Source: Streptomyces sp. DG2A-72 (lineage in GTDB: Bacteria > Actinomycetota > Actinomycetes > Streptomycetales > Streptomycetaceae). From it: 64,000 nucleotides of DNA. The translations under genes were made by a program, and so were the position numbers. The notes under the pieces were generated by a model that saw nothing but the letters and a program-made list of their open reading frames with translations, was not told where the DNA came from and did no database searches. Below, in pieces: positions 8,586-17,049 of the stretch; the stretch's first letter is position 1, and each line of letters starts with the position of its first letter. The stretch is from contig NZ_JASTLC010000001.1 in the NCBI RefSeq assembly GCF_030499575.1, forward strand, positions 992,001-1,056,000. Reading direction: 5' to 3'.

Positions 8586-8861
8586 GAGCGCACGAACATC
8601 CCCGACCGTCCTCCCATACGTCGGACGGCTCGCGGATGCTCAGGGATGGTCCCCCGGGCCGACGGTCCCACGGGCCCGACGCGCTCACCGGTGTCTGACC
8701 GAAAGTGACCGGATCGGTCCGGGATCGGCACCGTGCGGCACATGCGGCACGGCCCGCCGCACCGCCCTGACCTGCGAGACAGCCCCTTCCAGAGGTGACT
8801 GTCAGTGGTGGGGTGCAGACTGGCCGGTGTCTTGGACAAAGATGTCGCGGAGGTGATCGGC

Positions 8862-9947
8862 ATGACCGAGGTACTGCTCGCCGTGGGCACGCGCAAAGGC
8901 CTGTTCATCGGGCGCCGGCGCGGTGGCGCATGGGAGTTCGACGAGAGTCCCTACTTCAACGCACAGGCCGTCTACTCGGTCGCCGTCGACACCCGCGGCG
9001 ACCGCCCGCGGCTGCTGGCCGGCGGCGACAGCTCGCACTGGGGTCCGTCCGTGTTCCACTCCGACGACCTGGGCCGGACCTGGACCGAACCGCCCCAGCC
9101 GGCCGTCAAGTTCCCCAAGGACACCGGCGCTTCACTGGAGCGGGTGTGGCAGCTGCACCCGGCCGCCGCCGAACCGGATGTGGTGTACGCGGGCACGGAA
9201 CCGGCCGCTCTGTACCGCTCCGAGGACCGCGGCGAGAGCTTCGAGCTGGTCCGTCCGCTGTGGGAGCACCCCACCCGCTCGCAGTGGGTGCCGGGCGGCG
9301 GCGGTGAGGGCCTGCACACCGTGGTGACCGACAAGCGGGACCCGCGGGCCGTGACGGTCGCCGTATCGACTGCGGGCGTGTTCCGCACCGTCGACGGCGG
9401 CGCCGGCTGGTCACCGTCCAACTCCGGTGTCTCCGCGGTGTTCCTGCCGGATCCCAACCCGGAGTTCGGACAGTGCGTCCACAAGATCGCGCAGGACTCG
9501 GCCACCCCGGACCGGCTGTATCTGCAGAACCACTGGGGCGTCTACCGCAGCGACGACGCGGGCGCGCACTGGACGGACATCGGCGAGGGTCTGCCCTCCA
9601 CGTTCGGATTCGCGGCGGCCACACACCCCCACCGCGGCGACACGGCCTATGTGTTCCCCATCAACGCGGACGCGGACCGGGTGCCCGCCGACCGCCGGTG
9701 CCGGGTCTTCCGCACGGCGGACGCGGGCAAGACGTGGGAGTCGCTGTCGGCGGGGCTGCCGCAGGAGGACCACTACGGCACGGTGCTGCGCGACGCGCTG
9801 TGCACCGACGACGGGGATCCGGCGGGCGTCTATTTCGGCAACCGCAACGGCGAGGTGTTCGCATCGGCCGACGACGGCGACAGCTGGCAGCAGCTCGCCT
9901 CGCATCTGCCGGATGTGCTGTGTGTCCGTGCGGCGGTGGTCGGTTGA
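8862..9947 (+). CDS. Asp-box (BNR/VPS10-like) beta-propeller protein
   Basis: A 361-residue protein starting at MTEVLLAVGTRKGLF; GGAGGTG lies upstream at good spacing, so an in-frame ATG 57 bp earlier is rejected. At least six Asp-box turns are visible (FHSDDLGRTW, YRSEDRGESF, FRTVDGGAGW, YRSDDAGAHW, FRTADAGKTW, FASADDGDSW), predicting a six- or seven-bladed beta-propeller of the sialidase/sortilin type. There is no signal peptide and no sialidase Arg triad or FRIP motif, so it is probably not a sialidase. Proteins of this kind are annotated as exo-alpha-sialidase-like or WD40/YVTN/BNR-like; their substrates are unknown. Confidence 0.82.
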   Translation: MTEVLLAVGTRKGLFIGRRRGGAWEFDESPYFNAQAVYSVAVDTRGDRPRLLAGGDSSHWGPSVFHSDDLGRTWTEPPQPAVKFPKDTGASLERVWQLHPAAAEPDVVYAGTEPAALYRSEDRGESFELVRPLWEHPTRSQWVPGGGGEGLHTVVTDKRDPRAVTVAVSTAGVFRTVDGGAGWSPSNSGVSAVFLPDPNPEFGQCVHKIAQDSATPDRLYLQNHWGVYRSDDAGAHWTDIGEGLPSTFGFAAATHPHRGDTAYVFPINADADRVPADRRCRVFRTADAGKTWESLSAGLPQEDHYGTVLRDALCTDDGDPAGVYFGNRNGEVFASADDGDSWQQLASHLPDVLCVRAAVVG

Positions 9948-9975
9948 GCGCTCCTAAGGAGGTCGGGCGACGTCC

Positions 9976-10060
9976 ACTGCGGTTCGGCAGCGCCCTGAAG
10001 GGGCGCGGGGCTGTATCTAATATGCGGCTCCGCCGCGTGGGCGCGACCAGCCACGGCGGC
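9976..10060 (+). repeat. Copy of dispersed GC-rich palindromic repeat
   Basis: Contains the core CGGTTCGGCAGCGCCC, then the hairpin arm GAAGGGGCGCGGGG, then the second element ATGCGGCTCCGCCGCG and GCGACCAGCCACGGCGG. Related copies occur at 13211, 22150, 39593, 49185, 55145 and 63918. This one lies between the propeller gene and ung and is followed by the associated GGAGCGCTCAGCGG string (about 10098-10111). Confidence 0.8.
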
Positions 10061-10163
10061 GCCACAGACGGCCGACCGCCCGTCACGGTACTTCCAGCGG
10101 AGCGCTCAGCGGCCTTGGCCACCGGTTGATCGCCGCTGCCCGTACGGCAGTAGGGTGACGCCC

Positions 10164-10841
10164 GTGGCATCACGACCCTTGCATGAAATCGTCGAACCGG
10201 GCTGGGCGAAGGCCCTGGAACCCGTAGCCGGACGGATCGCCTCGATGGGCGACTTCCTGCGCACGGAGATCGCCGCGGGACGCACCTATCTTCCGGCCGG
10301 ACCGAATGTTCTGCGGGCCTTCCAGCAGTCCTTCGACGACGTCCGCGTCCTCATCGTGGGGCAGGACCCCTATCCGACGCCGGGACACGCGGTGGGGCTG
10401 TCGTTCTCGGTCGCGCCCGAGGTGCGTCCGCTGCCCGGCAGCCTCATCAACATCTTCCGGGAGCTGAACACGGATCTGGGGCTGTCCCAGCCGTCCAACG
10501 GTGATCTGACGCCGTGGACCCAGCAGGGCGTGCTGCTGCTGAACAGAGCGCTCACCACCGCGCCACGCAGTCCGGGCGCGCACCGCGGCAAGGGCTGGGA
10601 GGAGGTCACCGAGCAGGCCATCAGGGCGCTGGCGGGGCGCGGCAAGCCGCTGGTGTCCATCCTGTGGGGCCGCGACGCCCGCAACCTCCGCCCCCTCCTC
10701 GGCAGCCTCCCCTCGGTGGAGTCCGCCCACCCCTCCCCCATGTCGGCCGACCGCGGCTTCTTCGGCTCCCGCCCCTTCAGCCGCGCCAACGACCTGCTGG
10801 TCCAGCAAGGGGGTCAGCCGGTGGACTGGCGCCTGCCGTGA
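10164..10841 (+). CDS. ung: Uracil-DNA glycosylase, family 1
   Basis: A protein of about 225 residues that removes uracil from DNA in base-excision repair. The water-activating motif GQDPYP is at residues 66-71, the uracil-binding LLLNRALT follows, and the DNA-intercalation loop [17 protein letters not shown] near the C-terminus is complete. The start is one of two nearby GTG codons (10155 or 10164); the second gives the usual Streptomyces N-terminus [15 protein letters not shown]. The stop overlaps the GTG start of the next gene (GTGA), implying translational coupling to the kinase-like gene. Confidence 0.95.
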   Translation: MASRPLHEIVEPGWAKALEPVAGRIASMGDFLRTEIAAGRTYLPAGPNVLRAFQQSFDDVRVLIVGQDPYPTPGHAVGLSFSVAPEVRPLPGSLINIFRELNTDLGLSQPSNGDLTPWTQQGVLLLNRALTTAPRSPGAHRGKGWEEVTEQAIRALAGRGKPLVSILWGRDARNLRPLLGSLPSVESAHPSPMSADRGFFGSRPFSRANDLLVQQGGQPVDWRLP

Positions 10842-11896
10842 CAGGCATGGGGTCCGGGGCGGATGCGGCTCCGCCTGATTCCGCGCGAACGACGACCCCG
10901 TCCGGACGCGCCCGCCTCGCGGATACGCCCGCCGGTTTCCTCGCCGTCGACTCCGGCGGCTCCGGCCTGCGCGTGGTCGTGGCGACCGCGCAGGGGGACG
11001 TGAAGGCCCAGCGTGAGTCACGGGTGCCGGTGCGGACCGGTGCGCGTGGTATTGATCCGGGGCATCTGGTGGAGCAACTGGTGCCCATGGTGCGGGTGTT
11101 GGCGGCGGAGACCGGTGTGCAGCAGCTGGACACCGCCGTCGTCGGGGCCGCCGGGCTCTCCACGCTCGGCGACGCCCTGCGCGCCGAACTCCCGGGTGCG
11201 CTGCGCCAGGAGTTCGGTGTCCGGACGCTCGCGCTCGTCGCCGACGGTGTCACCGCGTATGTCGGCGCCGTCGGGCCTCGGCCCGGTGCGGTGGTCGCCG
11301 CCGGTACCGGACTGATCGCCATCGGCACGGATCTGACGAGCTGGCGCCGCGCCGACGGCTGGGGGCATCTGCTGGGCGACTGCGGCGGCGGTGCCTGGAT
11401 CGGGCGGGCCGGACTGGAGGCGGCACTGCGGGCGTACGACGGGCGGCCCGGTGGGTCCGCCGTGCTGCTGGCGCGCGCCGAGGAGGAGTTCGGTCCGATG
11501 CCGGGGCTGCCCGGCAAGCTGTACCCGCGGCCTGACCGGCCCGCCGTCCTCGCGTCCTTCGTGCCGCATGTGGCCGCGTGCGCGGACGGCGACCCGGTCG
11601 CCGCGGGCATCCTGCGCACGGCCGCCCGGCACATGGCCGAGTCCGCGGCAGCCGTCTGCCCGCCGGACGCGGACGCCCGGGTCGCCGTCACCGGCGGGCT
11701 GCTCAACATCGGCGCCCCGCTCGTCGTACCGCTGGAGGAGGAGCTGTCCCGACAACTGCCGCGCGCCCGCCGGGTCCCGTCCGCCGGCGATCCGCTGGAC
11801 GGCTCCGTGCGCATCGCGACGGACCTCGCGGCGGGCGCGTTCACGCTGCCGAGTGACGAGGCGATGCTGACCGTGGTCACCGTCGAGGGGGACTGA
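10838..11896 (+). CDS. BadF/BadG/GlcNAc-kinase-like ATPase
   Basis: About 352 residues of the ASKHA fold. The N-terminal phosphate-1 motif is [13 protein letters not shown], phosphate-2 is [10 protein letters not shown], and the adenosine motif VTGGLLNIG is near the C-terminus; [16 protein letters not shown] is the signature seen in N-acetylglucosamine kinases of the BadF family. The likely substrate is an amino sugar such as GlcNAc, with phosphorylation at O6, although the motif alone does not fix the sugar. The GTG at 10838 overlaps the ung stop; an ATG at 10847 is the alternative. A DasR-type operator, the GlcNAc regulon signal, is found 3.5 kb downstream before the lactonase-fold gene. 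Confidence 0.8.
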   Translation: MTGMGSGADAAPPDSARTTTPSGRARLADTPAGFLAVDSGGSGLRVVVATAQGDVKAQRESRVPVRTGARGIDPGHLVEQLVPMVRVLAAETGVQQLDTAVVGAAGLSTLGDALRAELPGALRQEFGVRTLALVADGVTAYVGAVGPRPGAVVAAGTGLIAIGTDLTSWRRADGWGHLLGDCGGGAWIGRAGLEAALRAYDGRPGGSAVLLARAEEEFGPMPGLPGKLYPRPDRPAVLASFVPHVAACADGDPVAAGILRTAARHMAESAAAVCPPDADARVAVTGGLLNIGAPLVVPLEEELSRQLPRARRVPSAGDPLDGSVRIATDLAAGAFTLPSDEAMLTVVTVEGD

Positions 11897-12027
11897 CCCA
11901 CAGCCCGGCCGGAACCCGCTGAGCACTTCTGATCCGACCGTAACTCATCAGACAAAACTGGACGGATACCGCTCACCTGCACCCTCCCCGAACAGGGAAG
12001 CCCAGGAAGCCAGTAACATGCGTCGCC

Positions 12028-12951
12028 ATGAGCTCCCCCACTGGGCCCGCGTCCGGCCTGCCAGTACGAATGCCGCGACCTCGTCAGCCCGGGCGGCACC
12101 GCCGACCCGAGCCCCTGGCGGCTCCCGAAGGCGCGCCCGCGTTCGTCCTCGCGGTGCCGGGCACGCCCAGCGCCGCCACGCGCGGCCTCTCCGAGGAGGT
12201 CGTGAGCATCGCCCGCTCCGAGCTCCCCGGCCTGGACGCGCGGATCGGGTATCTGGACGGGGACGACGCGGAGTTCCCCACGCTCACGTCCGTGCTCGCA
12301 CACGCCGCCCAGGAGCGCGCGGCCCGTTACGAGCAGGCGCGCGCCGCGGGTGTGGACGCCCAGGAGCCGGACGGCCCCGTCGCCGTCGTCGTACCGCTGC
12401 TCGCCGGGCCGGACGGCGCACTGCTGCGCCGGGTCCGCCAGGCGGTCATGGACAGCCGCGTCGCGGCCGATCTGACCGATGTGCTCGGCCCGCACCCGCT
12501 GCTCGCCGAGGCGCTGCACGTGCGCCTGTCGGAGGCCGGTCTGGCCCGCGCCGACCGCGCCCGTCTGTTCACCGTGGCGACCGCCGCGGACGGCATCATC
12601 CTGGCCTCGGTCGGCGGTGAGGAGGCCGTGCAGGCGGCCGGGATCACCGGCATGCTGCTCGCCGCGCGCCTCGCGGTGCCGGTGATGGCGGCGGCGCTCG
12701 ATCAGGACGGCTCGATCTCGTCCGTCGCCGAGCAGCTGCGTTCCTCGGGCTCGCAGCAGCTGGCGCTGGCGCCCTATCTGATCGGCCCCGAGATCGACCC
12801 GGGCCTGGTCGACGCGGCGGCCAAGGAAGCGGGCTGCTCCGCCGCCGAGGCGCTCGGCCCCTACCCCGCGATCGGCAAGCTCGCGCTGGCCAAGTACACG
12901 ACGGCGCTGGGCATCGCCCCGCAGCAGCCGCAGGGCTCGCCGGTGCGCTGA
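12028..12951 (+). CDS. Sirohydrochlorin chelatase / CbiX-like protein
   Basis: A 307-residue protein with two repeated CbiX-type halves. The N-terminal half shows AFVLAVPGTPSAATRGL and the pattern GYLDGDDAEFPTL, the second half FTVATAADGIILASVGG and LAPYLIGPEID. Family members insert Fe or Co into sirohydrochlorin in siroheme and cobalamin synthesis; the usual metal-binding His residues of CbiX are not obvious here (VAVVVPLLAGPD where SHGS-type motifs are expected), so chelatase activity is uncertain although actinobacterial homologues carry this name. It ends with QQPQGSPVR. The final 100 bp of the gene and its 3' flank are duplicated immediately downstream. Confidence 0.75.
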   Translation: MSSPTGPASGLPVRMPRPRQPGRHRRPEPLAAPEGAPAFVLAVPGTPSAATRGLSEEVVSIARSELPGLDARIGYLDGDDAEFPTLTSVLAHAAQERAARYEQARAAGVDAQEPDGPVAVVVPLLAGPDGALLRRVRQAVMDSRVAADLTDVLGPHPLLAEALHVRLSEAGLARADRARLFTVATAADGIILASVGGEEAVQAAGITGMLLAARLAVPVMAAALDQDGSISSVAEQLRSSGSQQLALAPYLIGPEIDPGLVDAAAKEAGCSAAEALGPYPAIGKLALAKYTTALGIAPQQPQGSPVR

Positions 12952-13041
12952 GCGCTCCGCTGGACGTTCGGTGCGTCAGCGCTCCGCTGGGAGTCCGGTG
13001 CGTCGACCGCGGGTTCGTCGTGGCTGGTCGCGCAGTTCCCC

Positions 13042-13233
13042 GATCGGCCCCGAGATCGACCCGGGCCTGATCGACGCGGCGGCCAAGTACACGACGGCGC
13101 TGGGCATCGCCCCGCAGCAGCCGCAGGGCTCGCCGGTGCGCTGAGCGCTCCGCTGGACGTTCGGTGCGTCAGCGCTCCGCTGGGAGTCCGGTGCGTCGAC
13201 CGCGGGTTCGTCGTGGCTGGTCGCGCACTTCCC
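13042..13233 (+). pseudogene. Tandem partial duplicate of the chelatase-like gene 3' end
   Basis: The sequence from GATCGGCCCCGAGATCG at 13042 repeats 12780-13041 almost base for base, including the last codons (tail QQPQGSPVR and TGA at 13142-13144) and the following 3' flank with its AGCGCTCCGCTGG units. Relative to the first copy it lacks 69 bp (23 codons) lying between two GGCCAAG strings, the expected product of deletion between short direct repeats. It has no start codon or upstream domain and cannot be a functional gene. The 334-bp spacer 12952-13285 consists of this duplication and a palindromic repeat copy. Confidence 0.88.
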
Positions 13234-13256
13234 CGCGCCCCTTCGGGGCGCCCGGG
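13211..13256 (-). repeat. Copy of dispersed palindromic repeat (minus orientation)
   Basis: Reads GTCGTGGCTGGTCGCGCA then CTTCCCCGCGCCCC and CTTCGGGGCGCCC, the reverse complement of the family core. A truncated copy (GTGGCTGGTCGCGCAG) also ends the first duplication unit at about 13019-13041, so recombination at this repeat may have produced the duplication. Confidence 0.75.
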
Positions 13257-13285
13257 AGCGGGCCCTCGCCGTTCCGGGGCCGGGT

Positions 13286-14320
13286 TCAGCCGATGACCAC
13301 GCAGGAAGCGGCGGTCACCTCGATCAGCCCGCCGGGTCGCGGCAGGCCGGTGTCCGGGTCGACGGTGAACCAGGTGACGTCGCCGGAGCGCTCGTTCGCG
13401 GCGTAGAGGAAGCCGTCCGCCGCGGTGAGGGCCCGTGGCCAGTGGCCGCCGCAGGTGACCGTGCCCACCAGCCGCAGCTCCTCGCCCTCGACGGCGAACG
13501 TGGACACCACGTCCTCACCGCGGGTGGCGGTCCACACGAAGCGGCCGTCGGGCGACGCGACGATGCCCGACGGGTAGGCGTCACCGGCCGACTGCCCGGC
13601 CAGCACCGGAGTCTCGGCGAGCGGTTTCAGCGAGCCGTCTGCTGCGTCCCAGCGGCACACGGTGACGGTTGGGGTCAACTCGTTCAGCACGTACGCGTAC
13701 GAGCCGCGCGGGTGGAACGCCAGGTGCCGGGGCCCGGAACCGGGGCGCAGGGCGATCTCCCGGTGCACCTCGAGGCTCCCGTCGGTCAGCGTGCACACGC
13801 GTACGGAATCCGTGCCGAGGTCCACGCTGACGGCCCACCGGCCGCTCGGGTCGGGCTGCACCTGGTGGGCGTGCGGGCCCTGCTGGCGCGGTGTGTGCGG
13901 GCCGGAGCCGGTGTGCCGGAGCACGCCGGACGCAGCCGGGGCGAGGGTGCCGTCGGCTCGCAGGGGCACGGCGGTGACGCTGCCGGAGCCGTAGTTGGCG
14001 GTCAGGACGTGTCCGGTGAACAGGCTCAGGTGCGTGGGGCCGCTGCCGTCGACCGGCACCGGAGAGCCGGCCGGCTCGGGCTTGTCGCCGGTCACGCGGT
14101 ACGCGGCCACCGCGCCGTCGGCGGTCTCGCTGACCGTGTAGAGCGTGTTGCCGTCAGGCGAAAGGGCGAGATACGAGGGGTCGGGCACGGTCTCCACGCT
14201 GCCGAGAACGGTGAGCGCGCCGGTGTCCGGATCCACGGCCGCCGTCACGATCCCGGCGCCCCCGGCCGCCGTGAACGACCCGATGAAGGCCCGCCGCTGC
14301 CGCCTGCCGCCGTCTGCCAC
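13286..14320 (-). CDS. Lactonase-family beta-propeller (6-phosphogluconolactonase-like)
   Basis: A 344-residue cytoplasmic protein with the seven-bladed YbhE/Pgl propeller signature: FIGSFTAAGGAGIVTAAVD at the start, PDPSYLALSPDGNTLYTVSE, QQGPHAHQVQPDPSGRW in the middle and PSGIVASPDGRFVWTATRGEDVV near the end. Pgl hydrolyses 6-phosphogluconolactone; other members act on carboxymuconolactones or have unknown lactone substrates. The HAHQ and PRHLAFHP histidines expected in the family are present. A DasR-type dre site lies about 57-72 bp upstream of the ATG, suggesting N-acetylglucosamine-linked control. Confidence 0.85.
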   Translation of the reverse strand: MADGGRRQRRAFIGSFTAAGGAGIVTAAVDPDTGALTVLGSVETVPDPSYLALSPDGNTLYTVSETADGAVAAYRVTGDKPEPAGSPVPVDGSGPTHLSLFTGHVLTANYGSGSVTAVPLRADGTLAPAASGVLRHTGSGPHTPRQQGPHAHQVQPDPSGRWAVSVDLGTDSVRVCTLTDGSLEVHREIALRPGSGPRHLAFHPRGSYAYVLNELTPTVTVCRWDAADGSLKPLAETPVLAGQSAGDAYPSGIVASPDGRFVWTATRGEDVVSTFAVEGEELRLVGTVTCGGHWPRALTAADGFLYAANERSGDVTWFTVDPDTGLPRPGGLIEVTAASCVVIG

Positions 14321-14376
14321 CGCTGTCCCCTCTCGGCGCCCTGTGTTGTCGGGGGTGACGCTAGCAGTCGATCACG

Positions 14377-14392
14377 ATCGGTCTAGACCAAA
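14377..14392 (-). promoter_or_regulatory. DasR-responsive element (dre)-like operator
   Basis: ATCGGTCTAGACCAAA contains the perfect 10-bp palindrome GGTCTAGACC and matches the known dre consensus ACTGGTCTAGACCAGT at 12 of 16 positions. On the minus strand it reads TTGGTCTAGACC, where TTGGTC could serve as the -35 element of the lactonase-fold gene. It lies in the 91-bp spacer between that gene's start (14320) and the stop of the FUSC gene (14412). Confidence 0.65.
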
Positions 14393-14411
14393 TAGGGGGC
14401 CGCCAGGGGTT

Positions 14412-15902
14412 TCACGCTCCGACGAGGGGCGAGCGCAATGGTGCTCGCAGCGGCTTCGCAAGGTCCGCGAGGGCCCGCTCCACGCCATGGAGGTGGGCGA
14501 GCGCCGGCTCCGTCGCGGTGGCCTCGATGGCAGACACGGGAACGTCGCCCCCGCCGGTGAGCGCCTCGACGGCGGCCTCGACGCGCCAGCAGGCCGCGGC
14601 GAGGCGCGCGTCGTGCGATGCCTCGGGGTCGGCGGCGACGGCTACCAGGCCGCGGATCTCGCGGGCGCAGTCGTCGAGGAGGGCGAGCACGCGGCGGGCG
14701 CGCCGTTTGCGGCCGAGCATCGGGTTGAGCGGGTGGACGAGCGGGGCGACCGAGAGCCGTACGCGGCCGAGCAGCTGCTCCAGTTCGGCCACCCGGGCGA
14801 TGGGGTCGGCGCCTTCGTTTCCGGCGAGGCGGGCGGCGGCCTCGGCGGTGCAGGCGTGGACGCAGCGCAGGGCCCGCCGGATCCAGGCGTCGGTGACGGT
14901 GTGGGTGGTGACGGGCAGCACGAAGAGCACGGCCAGGACGGCGCCGAGCGCCCCGACGCCGGTCTCGGCGAACCGCAGCGCGAGCAGGGCGGGATCGAGG
15001 ACGCCCAGCAGGCCGTAGAGCAGCTCGGCGAGCACCGTCACGCAGAGCATCATCCAGGTGTAGGACACGGCGGCCGTATAGAAGATGCCGAACACGCAGA
15101 CGGCGAGCAGGACGGCCGTGGGGACGGCGGCCCCGTGCAGGGGGACGGCGACGAGCAGGCCGAGGCCGACGCCGATCACGGTGCCGAGGACGCGGCGGAA
15201 GCCCCGTACCAGGGTCTCGCCCCGCGAGGTGGTGTTGACGAAGACCCACCAGGCGGCGCCGACGGCCCAGTACCAGCGCTCTCCGGACAGCAACTGGCCC
15301 ACGACGAGGGCGAAGCCCGCGCCGGCGGTCGCCTGGATCGCCTGGCGGGTGGTCACGCGGGCCAGGCCGGTGCCGGCCGGCGGGGCGGGCACGGCGGCCG
15401 GGGGCAGCCGGCGCTCGTAGCACCACAGCCCGAAGCGGACCGCCGAGGCGGTGAGGACGGAGAGGAGGACGGCGGCGTACAGCTCGGGCAGCTGCCCGGG
15501 GGTCGCGTGCAGGAACTGCGCCACGAAGTAGGTCATGAACGCGAACACACCGAGGCTGTGTCCGCGCGGGCCCCAGCGGCGCGCGTACACGCCCGCGCCG
15601 ACCACGGCGAGGAAGGTGAGGTCCCGGGCCCCGGGCTGATCGTGCAGCTCGGCCGCGGCGGCTAGGACGGGCAGGCCGACGGCGGGCAGGAGCACGGTGG
15701 TGAGCGCCTGCCCGCGAACGGTGGCGTCGGTGACGGTGAACAGGGCGAGCAGCGCGGCGAGTCCGCCGGTGACGGCACCGGCGAGGGAGTGGCCGGCGAG
15801 GCCGCAGACGACGACCGCGAGGCCGACGCCGAGGACGGCCCGGGCGGCGAAGCGCAGCCGCAGCCGCCCCGGGTCCGGAGCCATGAACACCCTCTTCAGC
15901 AC
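14412..15902 (-). CDS. FUSC-family (aromatic acid exporter-like) membrane protein
   Basis: A 496-residue integral membrane protein with the FUSC topology: a block of about six hydrophobic helices in the first half (ARAVLGVGLAVVVCGLAGHSLAG, VTGGLAALLALFTVTD and others), a second block with the conserved WYWAVGAAWWVFVNTTSRGETLVRG-type segment and FRRVLGTVIGVGLGLLVA, and a C-terminal cytoplasmic helical domain (GADPIARVAELEQLLGRVR onward). FUSC/AaeB-type proteins export aromatic acids or fusaric acid. It is divergent from the Lrp/AsnC gene at 16097, an arrangement suggesting the regulator controls the exporter. The start might be the ATG at 15884. Confidence 0.85.
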   Translation of the reverse strand: MLKRVFMAPDPGRLRLRFAARAVLGVGLAVVVCGLAGHSLAGAVTGGLAALLALFTVTDATVRGQALTTVLLPAVGLPVLAAAAELHDQPGARDLTFLAVVGAGVYARRWGPRGHSLGVFAFMTYFVAQFLHATPGQLPELYAAVLLSVLTASAVRFGLWCYERRLPPAAVPAPPAGTGLARVTTRQAIQATAGAGFALVVGQLLSGERWYWAVGAAWWVFVNTTSRGETLVRGFRRVLGTVIGVGLGLLVAVPLHGAAVPTAVLLAVCVFGIFYTAAVSYTWMMLCVTVLAELLYGLLGVLDPALLALRFAETGVGALGAVLAVLFVLPVTTHTVTDAWIRRALRCVHACTAEAAARLAGNEGADPIARVAELEQLLGRVRLSVAPLVHPLNPMLGRKRRARRVLALLDDCAREIRGLVAVAADPEASHDARLAAACWRVEAAVEALTGGGDVPVSAIEATATEPALAHLHGVERALADLAKPLRAPLRSPLVGA

Positions 15903-16096
15903 TGCTTCCCGCCCCCTTGGACAACGGCATGAAAAAGGCGCCGCGGGATCCGCAGCGCCATCGACATGTCCATTGCAGCATCAAGGCGCACCCTGGCTCA
16001 AGTGGTGCTTGGAATGCTGGACCATTGGCACAGACATATCGGATCCGGCTCATCCATCGACGAGCCAACGGACCAGGGACGAGGAGGCCGAGCGCC

Positions 16097-16573
16097 ATGG
16101 CCGTGGACGAGCTCGACACCCGCATCCTGCGGCTGCTGCTGGAGCAACCCCGGACGAGCGTGCGTGAGTACGCCCGTGTCCTCGGCGTTGCCCGCGGGAC
16201 GTTGCAGGCCCGCCTGGACCGGCTGGAGCGGGACGGCGTGATCACCGGGACCGGCCCCACGCTCTCCCCCGCCGCACTCGGCCATCCGGTGCTGGCGTTC
16301 GTGCACATCGAGGTCACACAGGGCCATCTCGACGATGTGGGCGATGCGCTGGCCGCCGTACCGGAGATCGTGGAGGCCTTCTCGATCACGGGCGGCGGGG
16401 ATCTGCTGACGAGGGTGGTGGCGCGGGACAACGCGCACCTGGAAGACGTGATCCAGAAACTGATCAGCCTGCCGGGCGTCGTCCGCACCCGGAGCGAGGT
16501 GGCCCTGCGTGAACGCGTTCCGCACCGGCTGCTGCCGCTGGTCGAGTCGATCGGCCGCGCGGCAGGGAAATGA
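16097..16573 (+). CDS. Lrp/AsnC-family transcriptional regulator
   Basis: A 158-residue regulator: winged helix-turn-helix at residues 1-60 (LDTRILRLLLEQPRTSVREYARVLGVARGTLQARLDRLE) and the ligand-binding RAM domain at 70-150 (VLAFVHIEVTQGHLDDV, VEAFSITGGGDLLTRVVARD). GAGGAGG lies 9 nt before the ATG. Such proteins form octamers and respond to amino acids or related acids. Its divergent neighbour is the FUSC exporter gene, with about 190 bp between, so self and exporter control is the simplest hypothesis. Confidence 0.92.
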   Translation: MAVDELDTRILRLLLEQPRTSVREYARVLGVARGTLQARLDRLERDGVITGTGPTLSPAALGHPVLAFVHIEVTQGHLDDVGDALAAVPEIVEAFSITGGGDLLTRVVARDNAHLEDVIQKLISLPGVVRTRSEVALRERVPHRLLPLVESIGRAAGK

Positions 16574-16591
16574 CGGTTGGCATCCTGGACC

Positions 16592-16860
16592 CATTGCCTG
16601 CGCCAGTTCGGCGCCGATGCTGCCGATGAGGTCGCGGAACGGGCCGAGGGGCCGTCGGGTGGCGAGGTCGTCGCACTGGCCCACCAGGACGCGTGCCCCG
16701 CCGGGCAGCCGGTCCGGCATCGCCTTGACCAGGCTCGACTTGCCGATCCCGGCCTCCCGAAGACGAGCGCCACGGATCCGGCCCCGTCCGCCGCCTCTTG
16801 TGCGGCCGTGGCCAGTAGCGCCGGCTCGGGCTCGCGCACGCGGATCCCCCAGTCCACGGG
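16592..16860 (-). pseudogene. Remnant of a LuxR-type AAA+ ATPase regulator, N-terminal part
   Basis: Reading leftwards, one frame gives VREPEPALLATAAQEAADG (16839-16783), and after a frameshift a second frame gives REAGIGKSSLVKAMPDRLPG (Walker A, about 16760-16700) and DLATRRPLGPFRDLIGSIGA down to about 16592. This is the start of a large ATP-binding LuxR regulator (LAL/MalT-like). The homology stops just before the AsnC gene end, and no Walker B, tetratricopeptide or LuxR helix-turn-helix region follows. The 476-bp stretch between AsnC and the GH127 gene therefore holds only this relic and the GH127 upstream region, where TTCGAAATATCGA at 17003-17015 is a weak candidate operator. Confidence 0.75.
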
Positions 16861-17049
16861 GCAGACTCTGCCACCCGGGGGCGCCTGCGGCGCGGGCAAG
16901 CGTTCCCCCGGTGCCGGGCGCAGGCGGCCGGAACCGAACGCTCCCGACCCGTTGACGCTCACCCGTCCCCTCCCTATCGTCTGGTCGATCACTCGTACGA
17001 CGTTCGAAATATCGACCCACATCGGCAAGTCGATTCGCGGAGGAGCAAC

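Noticed and set aside
8805..8861. Upstream extension of the Asp-box propeller gene
   Set aside because: GGAGGTG lies directly before the ATG at 8862; the extra 19 residues have no support.
14383..17028. Long minus-strand frame running from the LuxR relic through the FUSC gene region
   Set aside because: Only its first about 60 codons resemble a family; the rest is out of frame with the real FUSC gene and antisense to AsnC.
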